A stretch of DNA of 60,000 bases, taken from contig RPFO01000034.1 in the NCBI GenBank assembly GCA_009746045.1, forward strand, positions 3,301,181 through 3,361,180, read 5' to 3'. Position numbers and translations under genes: made by a program. The notes beneath the pieces are model-generated. The model made no database searches. It saw only the letters and a list, made by a program, of their open reading frames with translations, and was not told the origin of the DNA. The first letter of the stretch is position 1; every line of letters starts with the position of its first letter. Positions 1-41,199 of this stretch are shown here, piece by piece. This DNA comes from Mesostigma viride. Taxonomy: Eukaryota; Streptophyta; Mesostigmatophyceae; Mesostigmatales; Mesostigmataceae.

Positions 1-30162
<30,162 letters not shown>

Positions 30163-30435
30163 CCCAAGAATGGCATCGCAGAGCTAAGAGGGCCTGTGAC
30201 TGGTTGGGTGCATTACTGGGCACCAACAACCTCATGACAAATCTGGGTGGCGAATTGTTGGCCTAACCCATCACGATGTGACTAACACCTGGCATTCTGT
30301 GCACTTTGTCCAATCTAGGCAGAAAACGATCATTGGCGGGCACTTGGCGATGAGTTCCTGTGGATAGGTAGGTAACTTATCTGGCTGTCTGCCACATGTA
30401 TTATAACACTTCATCCGCGATTGATGCTATTTGAT

Positions 30436-32290
30436 TAATTAATGAATTAATTAAGAACATAACTCCGTTGGGAGTATATGTAGCACATATCCCTGAGAAT
30501 GGGCATATTGCTTGTAGTACTCCTACACACAGATCTCCAGTGATTTATCTAGTACCAAATCCGAAAGGCTTGCATCACTCCCCGGACAGGAGAACTTTTG
30601 CAGATGACTGTAGGTGTAAGTTGGCGATGCCATGGTAACCGGAGACGTCCGTCCTATAGTCAGCAAAATTGGTGCGAGAGGTCCCCAGTTCGATTCCGGT
30701 CGGATTAATTTGCAGATCGCGTTTTTCCGCGTTTTCCACGGCCCGGCACTGAACGCAAATGGTTTTCACCTTTGCGAAGTGCCTGATCAGAATATTGCTT
30801 GTAATACATTCTAGGCTACTTCCTGCACTTGGGTAGGGTGTAAACTACACAAGCTCTGGGTGCACAAAGTGCACCTGCACCACCATGATCGATGTATCAG
30901 AGCCGATCAAAGGCTTGGCATGGGGTGGAAGATCATCATGGCTAAACAATGGCTAGGGCATGGCTTCTCAGCAGAGAGTCGCTCTCTGCATGGGCACAGC
31001 ATAACGAAATAAAGGTAGGCATCATCTGGTGTGTGGCACATCATAGGCACACATGCATGTACATGGCTAAATAATGCTAAGGCATCAGCTGGTATGGGGC
31101 CCGTAATGGGCGTACATGTACAAGGCCACTGTGGCTAGGCCTGACTATTCTACACTACTACTGCTGGTTTCCCCTAAGCTTGGGTGTCTGGAGGTGCTGG
31201 GGCAGCGGGGGTCGCTTGCCAGGGCTTCAGGCCGACGTAGATGGACCCCCCCTTCCAGTACACCGGCTTCCCCGCCGCGGTCTGCCGGAGCTGGAGGTAG
31301 GTCGGCGATAGCTCCCGTCGCCGTTGTTGCTGCGCCAGGGTCAAGTCCGGTCGTCCAGGGTGTAGTGAGTCTTCTCGAGCCGCTTGCGGCGTCTGAGAAA
31401 CGAAATCTTGTCCGCCGGGTTCTCAAAGATGAGCAGAAGCGGAGGCGCACCTGCCTTACCCCGCGAGCGGGGAAGGCGGTGGGCGTCCAGCTTGATCTCA
31501 CCAATGAGGCCCATGCGGCCAAGGATTTCTCTCTCAAAAGCAAGTGCAAGCGTCACGGAATTCTCACCTTCCACCAGGTCAAGTTCTTGACAATGACGTT
31601 ATGGCTGCGCTTGTCAAGCTCGGCCTCCTCGCGGAGGTCAAGCGTCTGCTGCTTGAGCTGTGCTGCTACGGCGGAGGTGGTGGAGGTGGTGTGTTGCTTG
31701 AGCATGTCTGCCCAGGTCTGGGTGGGAGGGGCATGGCCAGCGGGGGCTGGCTTGCGGCGGGGAGCTCAGCAGCCAGCGTGCGGCCCACAGCTGCCACATC
31801 TGCAGCGAGGGGGGTCACGTGCTGTGAGATGGCTTCTTGAAGGTGGAGGAGGAAGGTGGATTCGGTCAAGGGGGCGGGGTTCAGGAGGACCTCGGCAGAG
31901 CGCTTAAGGATGGTAAAGAGAGCGGCGAGCTGATGGCGCGGTCGGGACCAGCCGGGCAGGTGGTCAGATCCGCGGTGGGAATACTGGCCGTCAACTCCGT
32001 TGCGGAAAAATTGGGTTTGGGAGCGGAGGGCGCAGGCACAGGGCAAGGAGCGAGGCGTGCGACCCATAAAACACGAGCCGTCCAGTATCTTGATGGGGGG
32101 CATGTCGAAAAAGCCTGGCCTGAGGACGTCACAGGTGGAAAATATCCTGTCGACGTCAAAGTCGCGCTCAGACCAGCTAGGTTCATCCGGGCGACTGCGC
32201 TTGGGCTCGGGCGATGCAGAGGGCGAGGCGAGACCGGGGGCCGGGAGCCAGGGCGACCACCAGTGCGCGACTAGCTAGTGCATGTCACTG
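30436..32290 (-). mobile_element. LINE-type retrotransposon remnant with ORF1-like region
   Basis: Read on the minus strand, pieces of one ORF1-like protein appear in shifting frames. About 32100-31660 gives a basic N-terminal region and a Pro run. About 31665-31570 gives a coiled-coil-like stretch (AAQLKQQTLDLREEAELDK). 31574-31341 contains LLLIFENPADKISFLRRRKR and HYTLDD, the pattern of a LINE ORF1 RNA-binding domain. About 31330-31180 gives GKPVYWKGGSIYV. At least two frameshifts break it. Downstream on the same strand come a ~700-bp tail region, a hairpin and a (TTAA)n tail at 30436-30480. No reverse transcriptase is seen between ORF1 and the tail. A SINE-like element is inserted at 30521-30791. 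Confidence 0.55.
30521..30791 (+). mobile_element. tRNA-like SINE insertion with 16-bp target-site duplication
   Basis: The 271 bp are flanked by ATATTGCTTGTAGTAC (30505-30520) and ATATTGCTTGTAATAC (30792-30807), 15 of 16 identical. Inside, 30648-30704 looks like a shortened tRNA: TCCGTCC and GGTCGGA can pair as an acceptor stem with one mismatch, TATAGTCAGC resembles an A box, and AGTTCGATTCC is a near-perfect B box. At 57 nt it is too short for a functional tRNA. Related fragments lie at 24084-24565. Confidence 0.55.
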
Positions 32291-32914
32291 CTGCCTTCCG
32301 GACCTGAGGGCGAAGCTGCAGCCGAAGCTGCAGACGTATTTTCAATTAGCGCAGCCGCCAGGCTGCGTTGCGTAGAGGAGCGTTTGCTCGTCATATATTG
32401 CGTAATAGCTTTGGAAAATTATACCAGCGACAGCATGTGCGTCTTAGAAAGACGAAGCGATTGTGATATTCACAGCTGAATTTGGTGCCCAAACGTGAAA
32501 GTTGTGAGCTCCGCCGTCAGCCATGGCTACCTCGCGGCTCGTCCAAGTCCCAAGTCCAAGTTGCTATTTGATGCCTTATCATGCACTTGAGGATCGTCTA
32601 CGACACTAGGCGCTGGACATCCGGGAAACCAGGAAAGCCCCTAGGTTGATGAAGTACTGAATAATAAGCCATGCCAAATTTAGGTCAATTTGCGCTGTCA
32701 GCGAATTGCAATAATGTTTCTAGCTACGTGATAAGTAATTTTTAATTTAATGCACGTACTCTGCAACACTATACAGGTTAATTAAACGACATATATAGGG
32801 CGCATACCACTCGCCACATATATTAGATTCATTTCTCCAGGGTTCTTATTCTTTTCGGGGTTTTCTTTATGTTGCATGCCACTCTCACCTCCATAATTTA
32901 TCATTCTTAATGAA

Positions 32915-33800
32915 CATATACTTGATTGATTTAAAGCATGACTCCGTGGGGAGATCGTGTAGCACGTATTCCCTTGCTTGATGGATGGGGGTGAGCAAAG
33001 CCGCGAAAACTAACTAAGCTAGCTCTAAACTAATCTATTAAATCCTAGCTACACTGTACTCGGTCTACTCAGCAAAGCGCCCTTTCCTCCTAGGGGGGGG
33101 CGGCTTGCCCTGCCCACAGGGGCTGGCGTGTGGGCCAATGGTCTGCCACCACCCACCTCTTCTAATTGTTCTGCATTATTAGCATGCAGTCCAAGCAAGA
33201 GCGAGGGAGGAAATGCGGTGTTCAAACTTGGCTGGGGCAACTAGGAAGTCGGCCAGCAACTGATCAGTATAACTAGTTCATGGCAGGCCAACCCGTCTGC
33301 ATGGGTATGTGCTTGGGGCCAGGCCGCAGGTCAGGATGTGCCGTCCCGGCTGGCCATGCAAGCCGCTGGGGGCCGGCCATGCAGACGGAGCTACAGGTCG
33401 GTGTCGACCTGACTGGTGCGGGCAGTGAAGATGTCCTGCAAATGCTATCATACTAGGCTGTGCGTCTAATCTCGCCCGTAATGCGAGGCATACCCTTAAA
33501 CAAAGACTCTAATGACCTATGTGTGGAAAACCCTACATTCAGAACCTGTCGTAGCATCCTGTAAACCGTGCCGTCCAGCCGGGTGGCCAGCTTGTCCGTG
33601 AGCGTCCTTTCCTCGGCGCTATAGGTGAGCACCGTGAGGACGTACCTGAGTGACCTTAAAGAGCACTCGCTTGCGGTCCTCGCCCAGGTCCTTTGAGTGC
33701 CAGTAGGTGTTGCATGACTGTTGAGCGAGTACGTGGAGCCTAGCTGGCCCAGGCCAGGGATGCGGGTGTCCACATTGTCGGCGGTGTCGGGGAGCATGCT
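32915..33800 (-). mobile_element. LINE 3' remnant with reverse-transcriptase C-terminal region
   Basis: Minus strand. The ORF at 33797-33453 contains TYSAEERTLTDKLATRLDGT, RMLRQVLNVGF and ITGEIRR, the pattern of the region after the RT domain in non-LTR elements. It is followed by about 480 bp of 3' sequence, then a CTCC..GGAG hairpin (about 32938-32965) and the T/A-rich tail TTTAAATCAATCAAG. MLRQ(V/A)LN matches the element at 39770-40347, so both belong to one family. Confidence 0.55.
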
Positions 33801-33884
33801 CCCTGCAGCACTTTGAAGCGATCACGGAACGGGACCTCCGTCCCGTCTTAGTAGTAGCAGCCGTGGTTTTGGCGGCCAAGCGCC

Positions 33885-34965
33885 TCCCCAGAGCCCAAGA
33901 AACCCTGCCACGATCGCAAATGGAGCCATTTCCAGACCCAAGCCACGAATCCTTTTCTTTCCTTCACTGGCTGGCCCGGACGTCGAAGCTAGAAGAATGC
34001 GCTGAAATAATCAAGTTCTTAGTTAATGGCCCGCTCCAATCGGGCCCGCTCCAATGACCCCCTCCATGGATGACCCGCATCCGCCTCAGTGGCGGCGGTA
34101 TGGCTGACGGCGGAGTTCAGATCTTTTGCGTCTGAGCCCCAAATTCGGTCAGACTACTTGCATTCGATGCGCCTTTTAAATACGCACTCGCTCGTATATT
34201 CGGTTACGGCTGACACGCAGTATCGAAAAAGTTACGCATGTGACAAGCAGCAATTAATGACGACTCCAAAAGCCAAACGAGGTTTGGAAAAGGAGCTTAA
34301 TCCGGCTCCCAGCCCAACCCACTCGCCATCGTCTTCCGTAAATCGTTTTTGTTGTTTGGGGAACCGATTGTGGGAGGCTGAGCCCGCAGCCGCCACTGAT
34401 TGCTATTGAACCCTTGCAGCTGGCCAGGCCGCAAGGAGCTCAGCGGCGCGGCGCTAACCGATAAGGCATGCTCGAGCCTCTAATCCGAGACTACCGGTAG
34501 GCTACCCGATAGTGCATGCTCGAGCCTCTAACCCGAGACTACCGGCACTCAGCGGATCTGTGCTATACCGAGGGCGACGGTTCTCTGACCATCCCGGCGC
34601 GCACTGGCTTCCGTACCTTGCTTAGGCACCAACTAGCATCTAGACACCAATCTTTGATGCCACCCTGACTAGGCGCCCGGCAGGCCGGCGACTACCGGCC
34701 AGCGGATAGATGCCACTCGGGAGCACAACTCTATCCCAGCCGCCTGGGCCCGCAAAACCATGATCGCTGCCAAACCCATGTCGCCAAGCGCCTCACCAGA
34801 GCCAAAGAAACCCTGCCACGATCGCAAATGAAGCCATTACCTTCCAAGCGACGCATCCTTTTCTTTCCTTCAATGGCTGGCTCTGACGAAGGAAGAATGC
34901 GCCGAAATAATCAAGTTCGTAGCCTTGGCAGGAACGCAAGCTCTTTAATTGGGCCCAGCGGGCCC
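33885..34965 (+). repeat. Direct repeat pair about 0.9 kb apart upstream of the plus-strand LINE ORF1
   Basis: 33885-34065 and 34784-34965 share stretches such as GAAACCCTGCCACGATCGCA and AATAATCAAGTTC, in the same orientation. The second copy directly precedes the plus-strand ORF1-like remnant. They could be tandem 5'-UTR monomers of the LINE or independent duplicated segments. Between them, GCATGCTCGAGCCTCTAA occurs twice, 45 bp apart (34467 and 34512). Confidence 0.5.
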
Positions 34966-35099
34966 ATACACGCCGACGGCCTGGCGGCGTTCCTCGCCAT
35001 ATGCAGGCCAGACCACCGCCTCGCTATCCGGCTGTGCAGCTTCTTAATTCCATGGCTAACTGTTACCGACATCGATCGTCACTAAGCTCCGCAACCCAG

Positions 35100-36985
35100 T
35101 CCGGCCTGCGCAGCCGGCAGCGCCACGTCGGCTCCCTCCCTCTGCAAGGATGACATCTGAGCATGCAGTGCTGGAGGAGCACGTGACCTGGCCGTTGGCC
35201 GAGAAGCTGCATGACCTCGCTGAACACGACGCTCAACACGGTGTAGGCCCGGGTCTCCAATGTGGAAACCAAGGTCGTCCACAAGCCGGCGGCTCCAACC
35301 TCAGTTCACGGCGCTGCACACCGGAGCGCAGGCATCTGAGACGCACGATGCACTTGTCTCTCGCCTAAACCAGGTGGAGGGCAAGTGTGGCGTGCTCGAT
35401 CATGAAGAAGCTTGAAGCCATCACCGCCCACACCGGCGAGGCCCTGGCCACAAAGGTCCCAAAGATATATTAGCGGAGCTGCCAGACGGCCACCATCGCA
35501 TTCCAGCCACCCCGGCAGGATGCTGGCGACCTCCCGCTGCTCTCCTAATAATGGGAACCTGCTGCAGACAGCGACCGCCTCAACCACTGACGCCATCGCT
35601 ACGAAACTCCAGGAGCTTGAAGACCTTCGCCATGCACAACAACGGGAGGCCAACGACCGGGCTCGCCGCGACTGCCGGGTGGTGCTGCGTCGCTTCCCCC
35701 AGAAGCCAGGTGAGACGTCTGAACCACGTAACCTTGCGGACGAGCTCAAGGTCCGACCAGCTCCTTACCGCCCTCATGGGTCTGGTAGGTGAGGTAGAAC
35801 TGCGTGGGTGCCACCGCCTTCCCCACTCACGGGACAAGGCGGCTCCCCCGGCCAGTCCTGCTCACCTTCCCCTCCCCTGAGGACAAGCAGCGGTTCCTTT
35901 CTCGATCGTCGCAAGAGGTTGCACGACCTCACCTGGACGCTGGACGACGACCTGATCCCCGCTCAGCAGCAGCAGCGACGCGACCTGACAGTGGCCGGAA
36001 TACCTCCGCCACAAGCAGGACCCCCAGAAGCCCAAGGTGTACTGCATGGAGGGGCGGGGACCTGATCATCAACCACAAGATGTACGTGGACGCCCGGCCC
36101 CCTGCGGGCTAGAATAGCGCTAGCTTGTATTCATTGGTAGTCACTGCCGCCATGGCAGCCATGCCTAGAATGTTTGCCTAGCTGTGCCACCATACGTAGT
36201 CATGTGCACCGCTAACACACGGTACACATCCAGCCACAATATAGCCTTATAGCTTAGCCCTTGTACAACCATTAATTAATTAATTAAAGACGTGCTCCCG
36301 TTGGGGAGTCACGGAGCACGAAGTGCTTTTAATCCCTGTGTGTGCACAACAGGAGAAAGGCCAGAGACCCCCAGTCTCCTTCATATGCCAAAGGCATGCC
36401 ACAGCTGCATTCGGGCACGCTAGCTAAACGGACACGCTATATAACGATCCGGCAATCTGTGGGTGCAATAAGACCCATGTGAGCATCATTGGCATAGCAA
36501 GGAGCGTGGGCAAGTAATCTGATCATAGCCAGGACGTAGCATGCATATGGCTAATAATACAAGGACTAAGCTAAGGCTATGGCTGGTTGTGTACCGTGCG
36601 TGAGCGGTGCACGAGACTAGGTAAGTTGGCACAGCTAGGCAAACATTCTAAGCATGGCTGCCGTAGCGGCAGTGACTACCAATGGATCCAAGCTATTCTA
36701 GCCCGCTGGGGGCGTCCACATCTTGTGATTGTACAGCCATGCTACGTCCTAGCTATGCTCAGATTACTTGCCCACGCTCCTTGTTAGGATATGCTCACAT
36801 GGGTCTTATTGCACCCACAGATCTTGCCGGATCGTTTACCGTGTCTGATTGCAGCTGTGGCATGCCTCTGGCATGAAGGAGAAAGGGGGTCTCTGCCCTT
36901 TCTTCAGGACTGTTGTGCACACACAGGGGTTAAAAGCACTTCGGTGCTCCGTGACTCCCCAACGGGATCGAGCACGAATTGATTA
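35100..36985 (+). mobile_element. LINE remnant with frameshifted ORF1 and 3' end, lacking reverse transcriptase
   Basis: Plus-strand pieces in shifting frames: AIATKLQELEDLRHAQQREA (coiled coil), CRVVLRRFPQ, ELRGCHRLPHSRDKA, VLLTFPSPEDKQRF, then LDDDLIPAQQQQRRDL and NHKMYVDARPPAG with a stop at 36110-36112. This is the same domain as in the minus-strand ORF1 at 31.2-32.1 kb. After ~160 bp the element is interrupted by an inverted nested copy (36273-36728). It resumes at 36741 and ends in a GTGCTC..GAGCAC hairpin (36944-36975) and a TTGATTAATT tail. With the insertion removed, ORF1 runs straight into the 3' end, so ORF2 is absent or deleted. Confidence 0.55.
36273..36728 (-). mobile_element. 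Nested, inverted, ORF2-less LINE copy with 12-bp target-site duplication
   Basis: Flanks are TTGTACAACCAT (36261-36272) and TTGTACAGCCAT (36729-36740), 11 of 12 identical. On the minus strand the insert starts in the last ORF1 codons, runs through the same 3' region as its host and ends with a perfect 8-bp stem (CGTGCTCC 36291-36298, GGAGCACG 36313-36320) followed by TTAATTAATTAATTAA. This looks like a 5'-truncated target-primed insertion of one family member into another. Confidence 0.6.
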
Positions 36986-37420
36986 ATTTGGCGGGCAACT
37001 GATCGCCCCAATCACCATCGCCTCGGTTTTGACACTAATGTCCAACCCCACCGCTCGCGCCTCCAAGCCCAGACAGTCCAGCCAGGTCTGAATGTGCTCC
37101 GGGGGCGCAAGTAGATGAGCGTGGCCACAACATATATCAAGGACACAACCAGCGCGCAGGCCAGAAATTGGGAGAATCCGGACCATGGTAGCTTGAGCCT
37201 GCCGTTATCTTGTCCGCGTTTTCAAGTATAGTCGTTCAGGATGATGAATATGAATGAAGATAGAAATGTGTAGCCTTGTGCATTGAAATTATGGCTGACT
37301 TACGTCAGTTACGTGTAGAGGCGACTAGATGACCTAGTAGACGGTGGGGCCGGAAACAGCAATCAGTCGATCAATTCTCGATCAGGGTGTGTGCTTCGAG
37401 CCTAACTGGCCGGGAGTGTC
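36983..37420 (-). mobile_element. LINE reverse-transcriptase fragment and repeated flanking segment
   Basis: The minus-strand reading frame 37186-36983 contains HAHLLAPPEHIQTWLDCLGL and ISVKTEAMVIG, which resembles the strand-helix segment after the YADD box in non-LTR reverse transcriptases, with the box itself degenerate. The adjoining DNA (37115-37420, including CAGGCCAGAAATTGGGAGAA) recurs at 39490-39755 and partly at 58976-59060. Confidence 0.45.
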
Positions 37421-37759
37421 TAGTGGTGAGCACCATAGCTGCGTCGATCGCTCTCCCACCATTTACGAGGAAATACCCGCAAATGGAAATCCACTGAAAA
37501 GGTCAGTAGCTCAAGTCAGTCATTACCGGCGTTAGCCATGCCATGTTTCCAAACGTCCAAGAACCGCACATGGTGCTAAGGCAAAAAAAATCCAGAGGAC
37601 AGCAGTCCGTTTCAAACGTGCGGCGGGAACCAAAAGCCTGCGTATGCCAGAAAACATCGTGTTGCTGCAGCGACGCGACGGTGTGGACAACGAATCCAGT
37701 GCCAAGCTCGGAACGGCCGCAAAGGAGATCTGGCATCACCTGAGTTTTCAGATGTGCGG

Positions 37760-38465
37760 AGATGCTACGCAATATATCCCGGCACTTGGTCATTGACGTT
37801 TCTGTGACTCACCCCTTGGCTCTTAGCCATGTGGTTGGTGCATCCCAGGCGGCCCCGCGGGCTACACGGCGGATCGGGCTGAGCGGGCCAAGCTCACGGC
37901 CTATGGCGACGTTGGGCACCACCGTGTGGTGCCGTTTGTCTAGCTTGGAGGAGTTTGGGGCCATGCATGGGGACCCTGACCGCCGGCTCCGGGAGGACCG
38001 CCTGGACCTTTAGGGCCAGCGGGCCCCTTGGTCAGCGCGGATCGACCTGGACATCGTACTGGTGCCAACGCCTTTCGGCCGTAGCGCTTACTACCCGGCC
38101 ACTATAGATTCTCTGCTGCCCTTGGGCGGCGTGGGACACTGTCAACAACAACAACTACTACTACTACCCGGCCGCTATGACTGATATCTTGCTCCGCCGT
38201 ACGCGGGCTGACTTTGCGGCGCAGCACGTTCATTAGGCTGTTTTTCTTCATTCCGCGGTGGGGATCGATTGTCCAATGCATGCCGACTGTAGTTATTTTG
38301 CATGTCGTGGTATCTCTTGTTAGCGTTGGCTTTGTTCATGTTTGATTGGGTGCTTTCACTCTGATGTAAGTTATTATAATTTTTAACATATATCCTCATG
38401 GGGTTTATTGCCCATACATCAAGGATAGCCGTGCTACACTACCGCCTCGTCTGCCACTACAGTAA
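37760..38465. other. LINE-like or unclassified repeat debris
   Basis: No gene can be supported. A short open stretch at 37850-38010 reads RPMATLGTTVWCRL.., which may be retroelement-derived, and there is a CAACAACAACAACTACTACTACT run near 38143. I see nothing else. Confidence 0.3.
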
Positions 38466-38510
38466 TAAATCAATTGATTATTAGCACGTGACTGCATCAC
38501 GTGGGTGCCA
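38462..38510 (-). mobile_element. LINE 3' end: hairpin plus T/A tail (minus orientation)
   Basis: An AATAAATCAATTGATTATTA tail is followed on the plus strand by CACGTGA-CTGCA-TCACGTG (38485-38503). It has the same order and position as the other family 3' ends; the element body would extend to higher coordinates, where I recognise no coding remnant. Confidence 0.4.
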
Positions 38511-39484
38511 ATACAGAGAGAGTAAAGCAACCTTCAACCCCTATACACAATGAGAGGGAGGGAGGGTGCCCTAGCTTCTCTCACGGCCACAATTATTATA
38601 AGTGGGCAGCTGCCACAGACTAGCGCTCTCTCCATGGCCACAGCAGGGTACGTGCCAGGGCGCAACACTAGCACATTGTGCCTGGTGCAATACAATCATG
38701 CAGAACCTTACTGACGCATAGGTGAGGTGGGCTCAAGACGCATGCAAGCAAGTATGGTCACAATGAGCCATGGCGGATCGAATGCCATCACATGCATACA
38801 TGCCAATCTAAACGGCTAGAGCTAGGTGATCGACTATGCTGAGCTAATAATATGCTTGATGCCTAGACGTGCTATAATGCCTAATCTGTCCCATTCCGAT
38901 TGCCCCCATCTAGACAACTAGATTGCTCTATCCCATGCAGGGGAGCCCGGGGGGTCTGTTCTTTGGCGAGCATGGAGCATTCCAGGATGCAAAAAACCTG
39001 GTTGCCAGCGCCTAATCGGCGGACGTCCCGTTGGGTATGGGCAGCCGGTGCGTGTTTTCTTCATGGCGCTGGCGATATGAGCTTGGTGTGGAGCATTGCG
39101 TTGAGTTGTGAGGTAAACTGGGTGGGATAGCTGGGATCAGCGCGAGAGCGTTCGCAGGAGTTGCATGCGGTTGACGTGTTGTGTAGCGGAATTGGGTCGA
39201 TTTGTTTGTCGAGGCTGCATTTTGCCGGTTGTGGTGGCATTGTCACAATATTGCGTTATAGCCGTAGCTGATCATACTGGCGGATGCGTCTTGCATGAAA
39301 AGATGCATGTCGGATGCATTCAAGTAGTCCGACTGAATTTGCATGGGGCCTCGATCAGACGCAAAAGTTCTGAGCTCCGCCGTCAGCCATGTCCGCTCAT
39401 GGCTCGTGGCTCCGAAAAGTGGCTCTGAAAAAGTGAGGGGGGGGCACTACAGTAGAGGTTAGCTCGGATGAGGATGATTATTGC

Positions 39485-39755
39485 CATCTAGTACAATATA
39501 TCAAGGAGACAACCAGCGCAGGCCAGAAATCGGGAGAATCTGGACCATGCATGGTAGCTCGAGCCTGCCGATATATCTTTTCCGCGTTTTCAAGTCGTTC
39601 AGGACGATGAATATGAATGGAGATGGAAATTTGTAGCCTTGTTCATTGAAATTATGGCTGGCTCACGCTAAGAGCGACTAGATGACCGAAATGGTGGGTC
39701 CGGAAACAGATTTCTTGATGATTCTAAGCGTGTGTTTCGCACTATATGGTTGCAT
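39485..39755 (-). mobile_element. Second copy of the RT-flanking repeat
   Basis: Aligns with 37115-37420 over about 250 bp (CAACCAGCGCAGGCCAGAAA, then TTTCCGCGTTTTCAAG and GAATATGAATGGAGATGG) with small indels. No open frame remains. Confidence 0.5.
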
Positions 39756-39769
39756 GGCCGGGGCATCAT

Positions 39770-40347
39770 TAATTAATTAATTAATAGACACGTGACTGCG
39801 TCACGTGAGCATAAGTCCTCAGTGGGAGGGGAACATGGGATGGAATGGATGGTATAAGCTATCTAGGTCCTAGTTACAGGGGTGTGGGCACCGCGGCCCG
39901 AATCGCTATGAATGCCATACTTGGTCACACGCGGAGCCCCCACAGGCTTGGGGGTGGTCTCCTTCATCACTACTTGCCATCTATCCTTGCGCACCATCTG
40001 CCTCCATATTACAGACAAACCAGGAGGCTGCCCGGGGGTGAGCCCGTCACGTCTAGTGTAGCACATGTCCATGCCGAGTCTATCACGAAAAGTCCACGGG
40101 TGGCGGCCCTGCCGCGCGCGGCCGGGGGCACGCCAGGTGAGGACATATCGCCCAGGCTGGGCGGGCTTGGTGCCAGCTAGTCTATCTGATGTATCTACCT
40201 GATCTGTGCGGGCCAGGTGCCCAACTAGGCCCAGGCGCCTGTGCCTAATAATGTGGGAAACATAGGGCAAATCAGCGTACAAATCCTCATTACTAATGTG
40301 CAAACCAAATGGGATGTTAAGGGCCTGGCGCAGCATCTTGGTGACGC
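39770..40347 (-). mobile_element. 5'-truncated LINE with perfect 14-bp target-site duplication
   Basis: GGCCGGGGCATCAT occurs at 39756-39769 and 40348-40361, exactly bracketing 578 bp. On the minus strand the insert opens directly in coding sequence (MLRQALNIPFGLHISNEDLY, then IIRHRRLGLVGHLARTD), the region after the RT domain of non-LTR elements. It stops at 39863 and ends with a perfect 8-bp hairpin (CACGTGAC..GTCACGTG, 39789-39807) and an AATTAATTAATTAATTAA tail. The frame is open throughout, so the insertion is probably fairly young. Confidence 0.75.
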
Positions 40348-40540
40348 GGCCGGGGCATCATGAAGACGATAATTATCTGTTTGTTTGAACTTTTGTGTAA
40401 GTAGAGCAGCAAAGTATACTCAGCGGCATGCCTACGCGCATGACACGCTAGTAGTTACGTACTTACTCACTTACTTACTTCATGCGCCACGATTACAAAC
40501 CATGCGCGCCCGCACGTAGAGACTATGTACACCTCCGGAA

Positions 40541-41199
40541 TAGGCAGTAACGTTCGTTGATCGTGCTTGGAACGGAATAGGCAGAACGTTACTTGATCGT
40601 GCTTGGAACGGAATAGGCAGTAACGTTACTTGATCGTGCTTGGAACGGAATAGGCAGTAGCGTTATTTGATCGTGCTTGGAACGGAATAGGCAGAACGTT
40701 ACTTGATCGTGCTTAGAACGGAATAGGCAGAACGTTACTTGATCGTGCTTGGAACGGAATAGGCAGTAACATTACTTGATCGTGCTTGGAACGGAATAGG
40801 CAGTAACGTTCGTTGATCGTGCTTGGAACGGAATAGGCAGTAACGTTACTTGATCGTGCTTGGAACGGAATAGGCAGTAACGTTACTTGATCGTGCTTGG
40901 AACGGAATAGGCAGTAACGCTCGTTGGTCGTGCTTGGAACGGAATAGGCAGTAACGTTCGTTGATCGTGCTTGGAACGGAATAGGCAGTAACGTTATTTG
41001 ATCGTGCTTGGAACGGAATAGGCAGTAACGTTACTTGATCGTGCTTGGAACGGAATAGGCAGTAACGTTACTTGATCGTGCTTGGAATGGAATAGGCAGT
41101 AACGTTACTTGATCGTGCTTGGAACGGAATAGGCAGTGACGTTACTTGATCGTGCTTGGAACAGAATAGGCAGTAACGTTCGTTGATCGTGCTTGGAAG
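40541..41199 (+). repeat. 37-bp minisatellite, about 18 copies
   Basis: The unit is GTAACGTTACTTGATCGTGC followed by TTGGAACGGAATAGGCA, with 36-bp variants lacking one T (CAGAACGTT) and scattered substitutions (GTTCGTTG for GTTACTTG). Most units contain the palindrome GTAACGTTAC. The array ends abruptly at 41199 in non-repetitive DNA. Confidence 0.95.

Noticed and set aside
30648-30704. Functional tRNA gene
   Set aside because: Only 57 nt; the anticodon arm cannot be formed and the T-stem does not pair properly; it lies inside an element with a target duplication.
40541-41199. CRISPR array
   Set aside because: Units are contiguous with no unique spacers, and the genome is eukaryotic.
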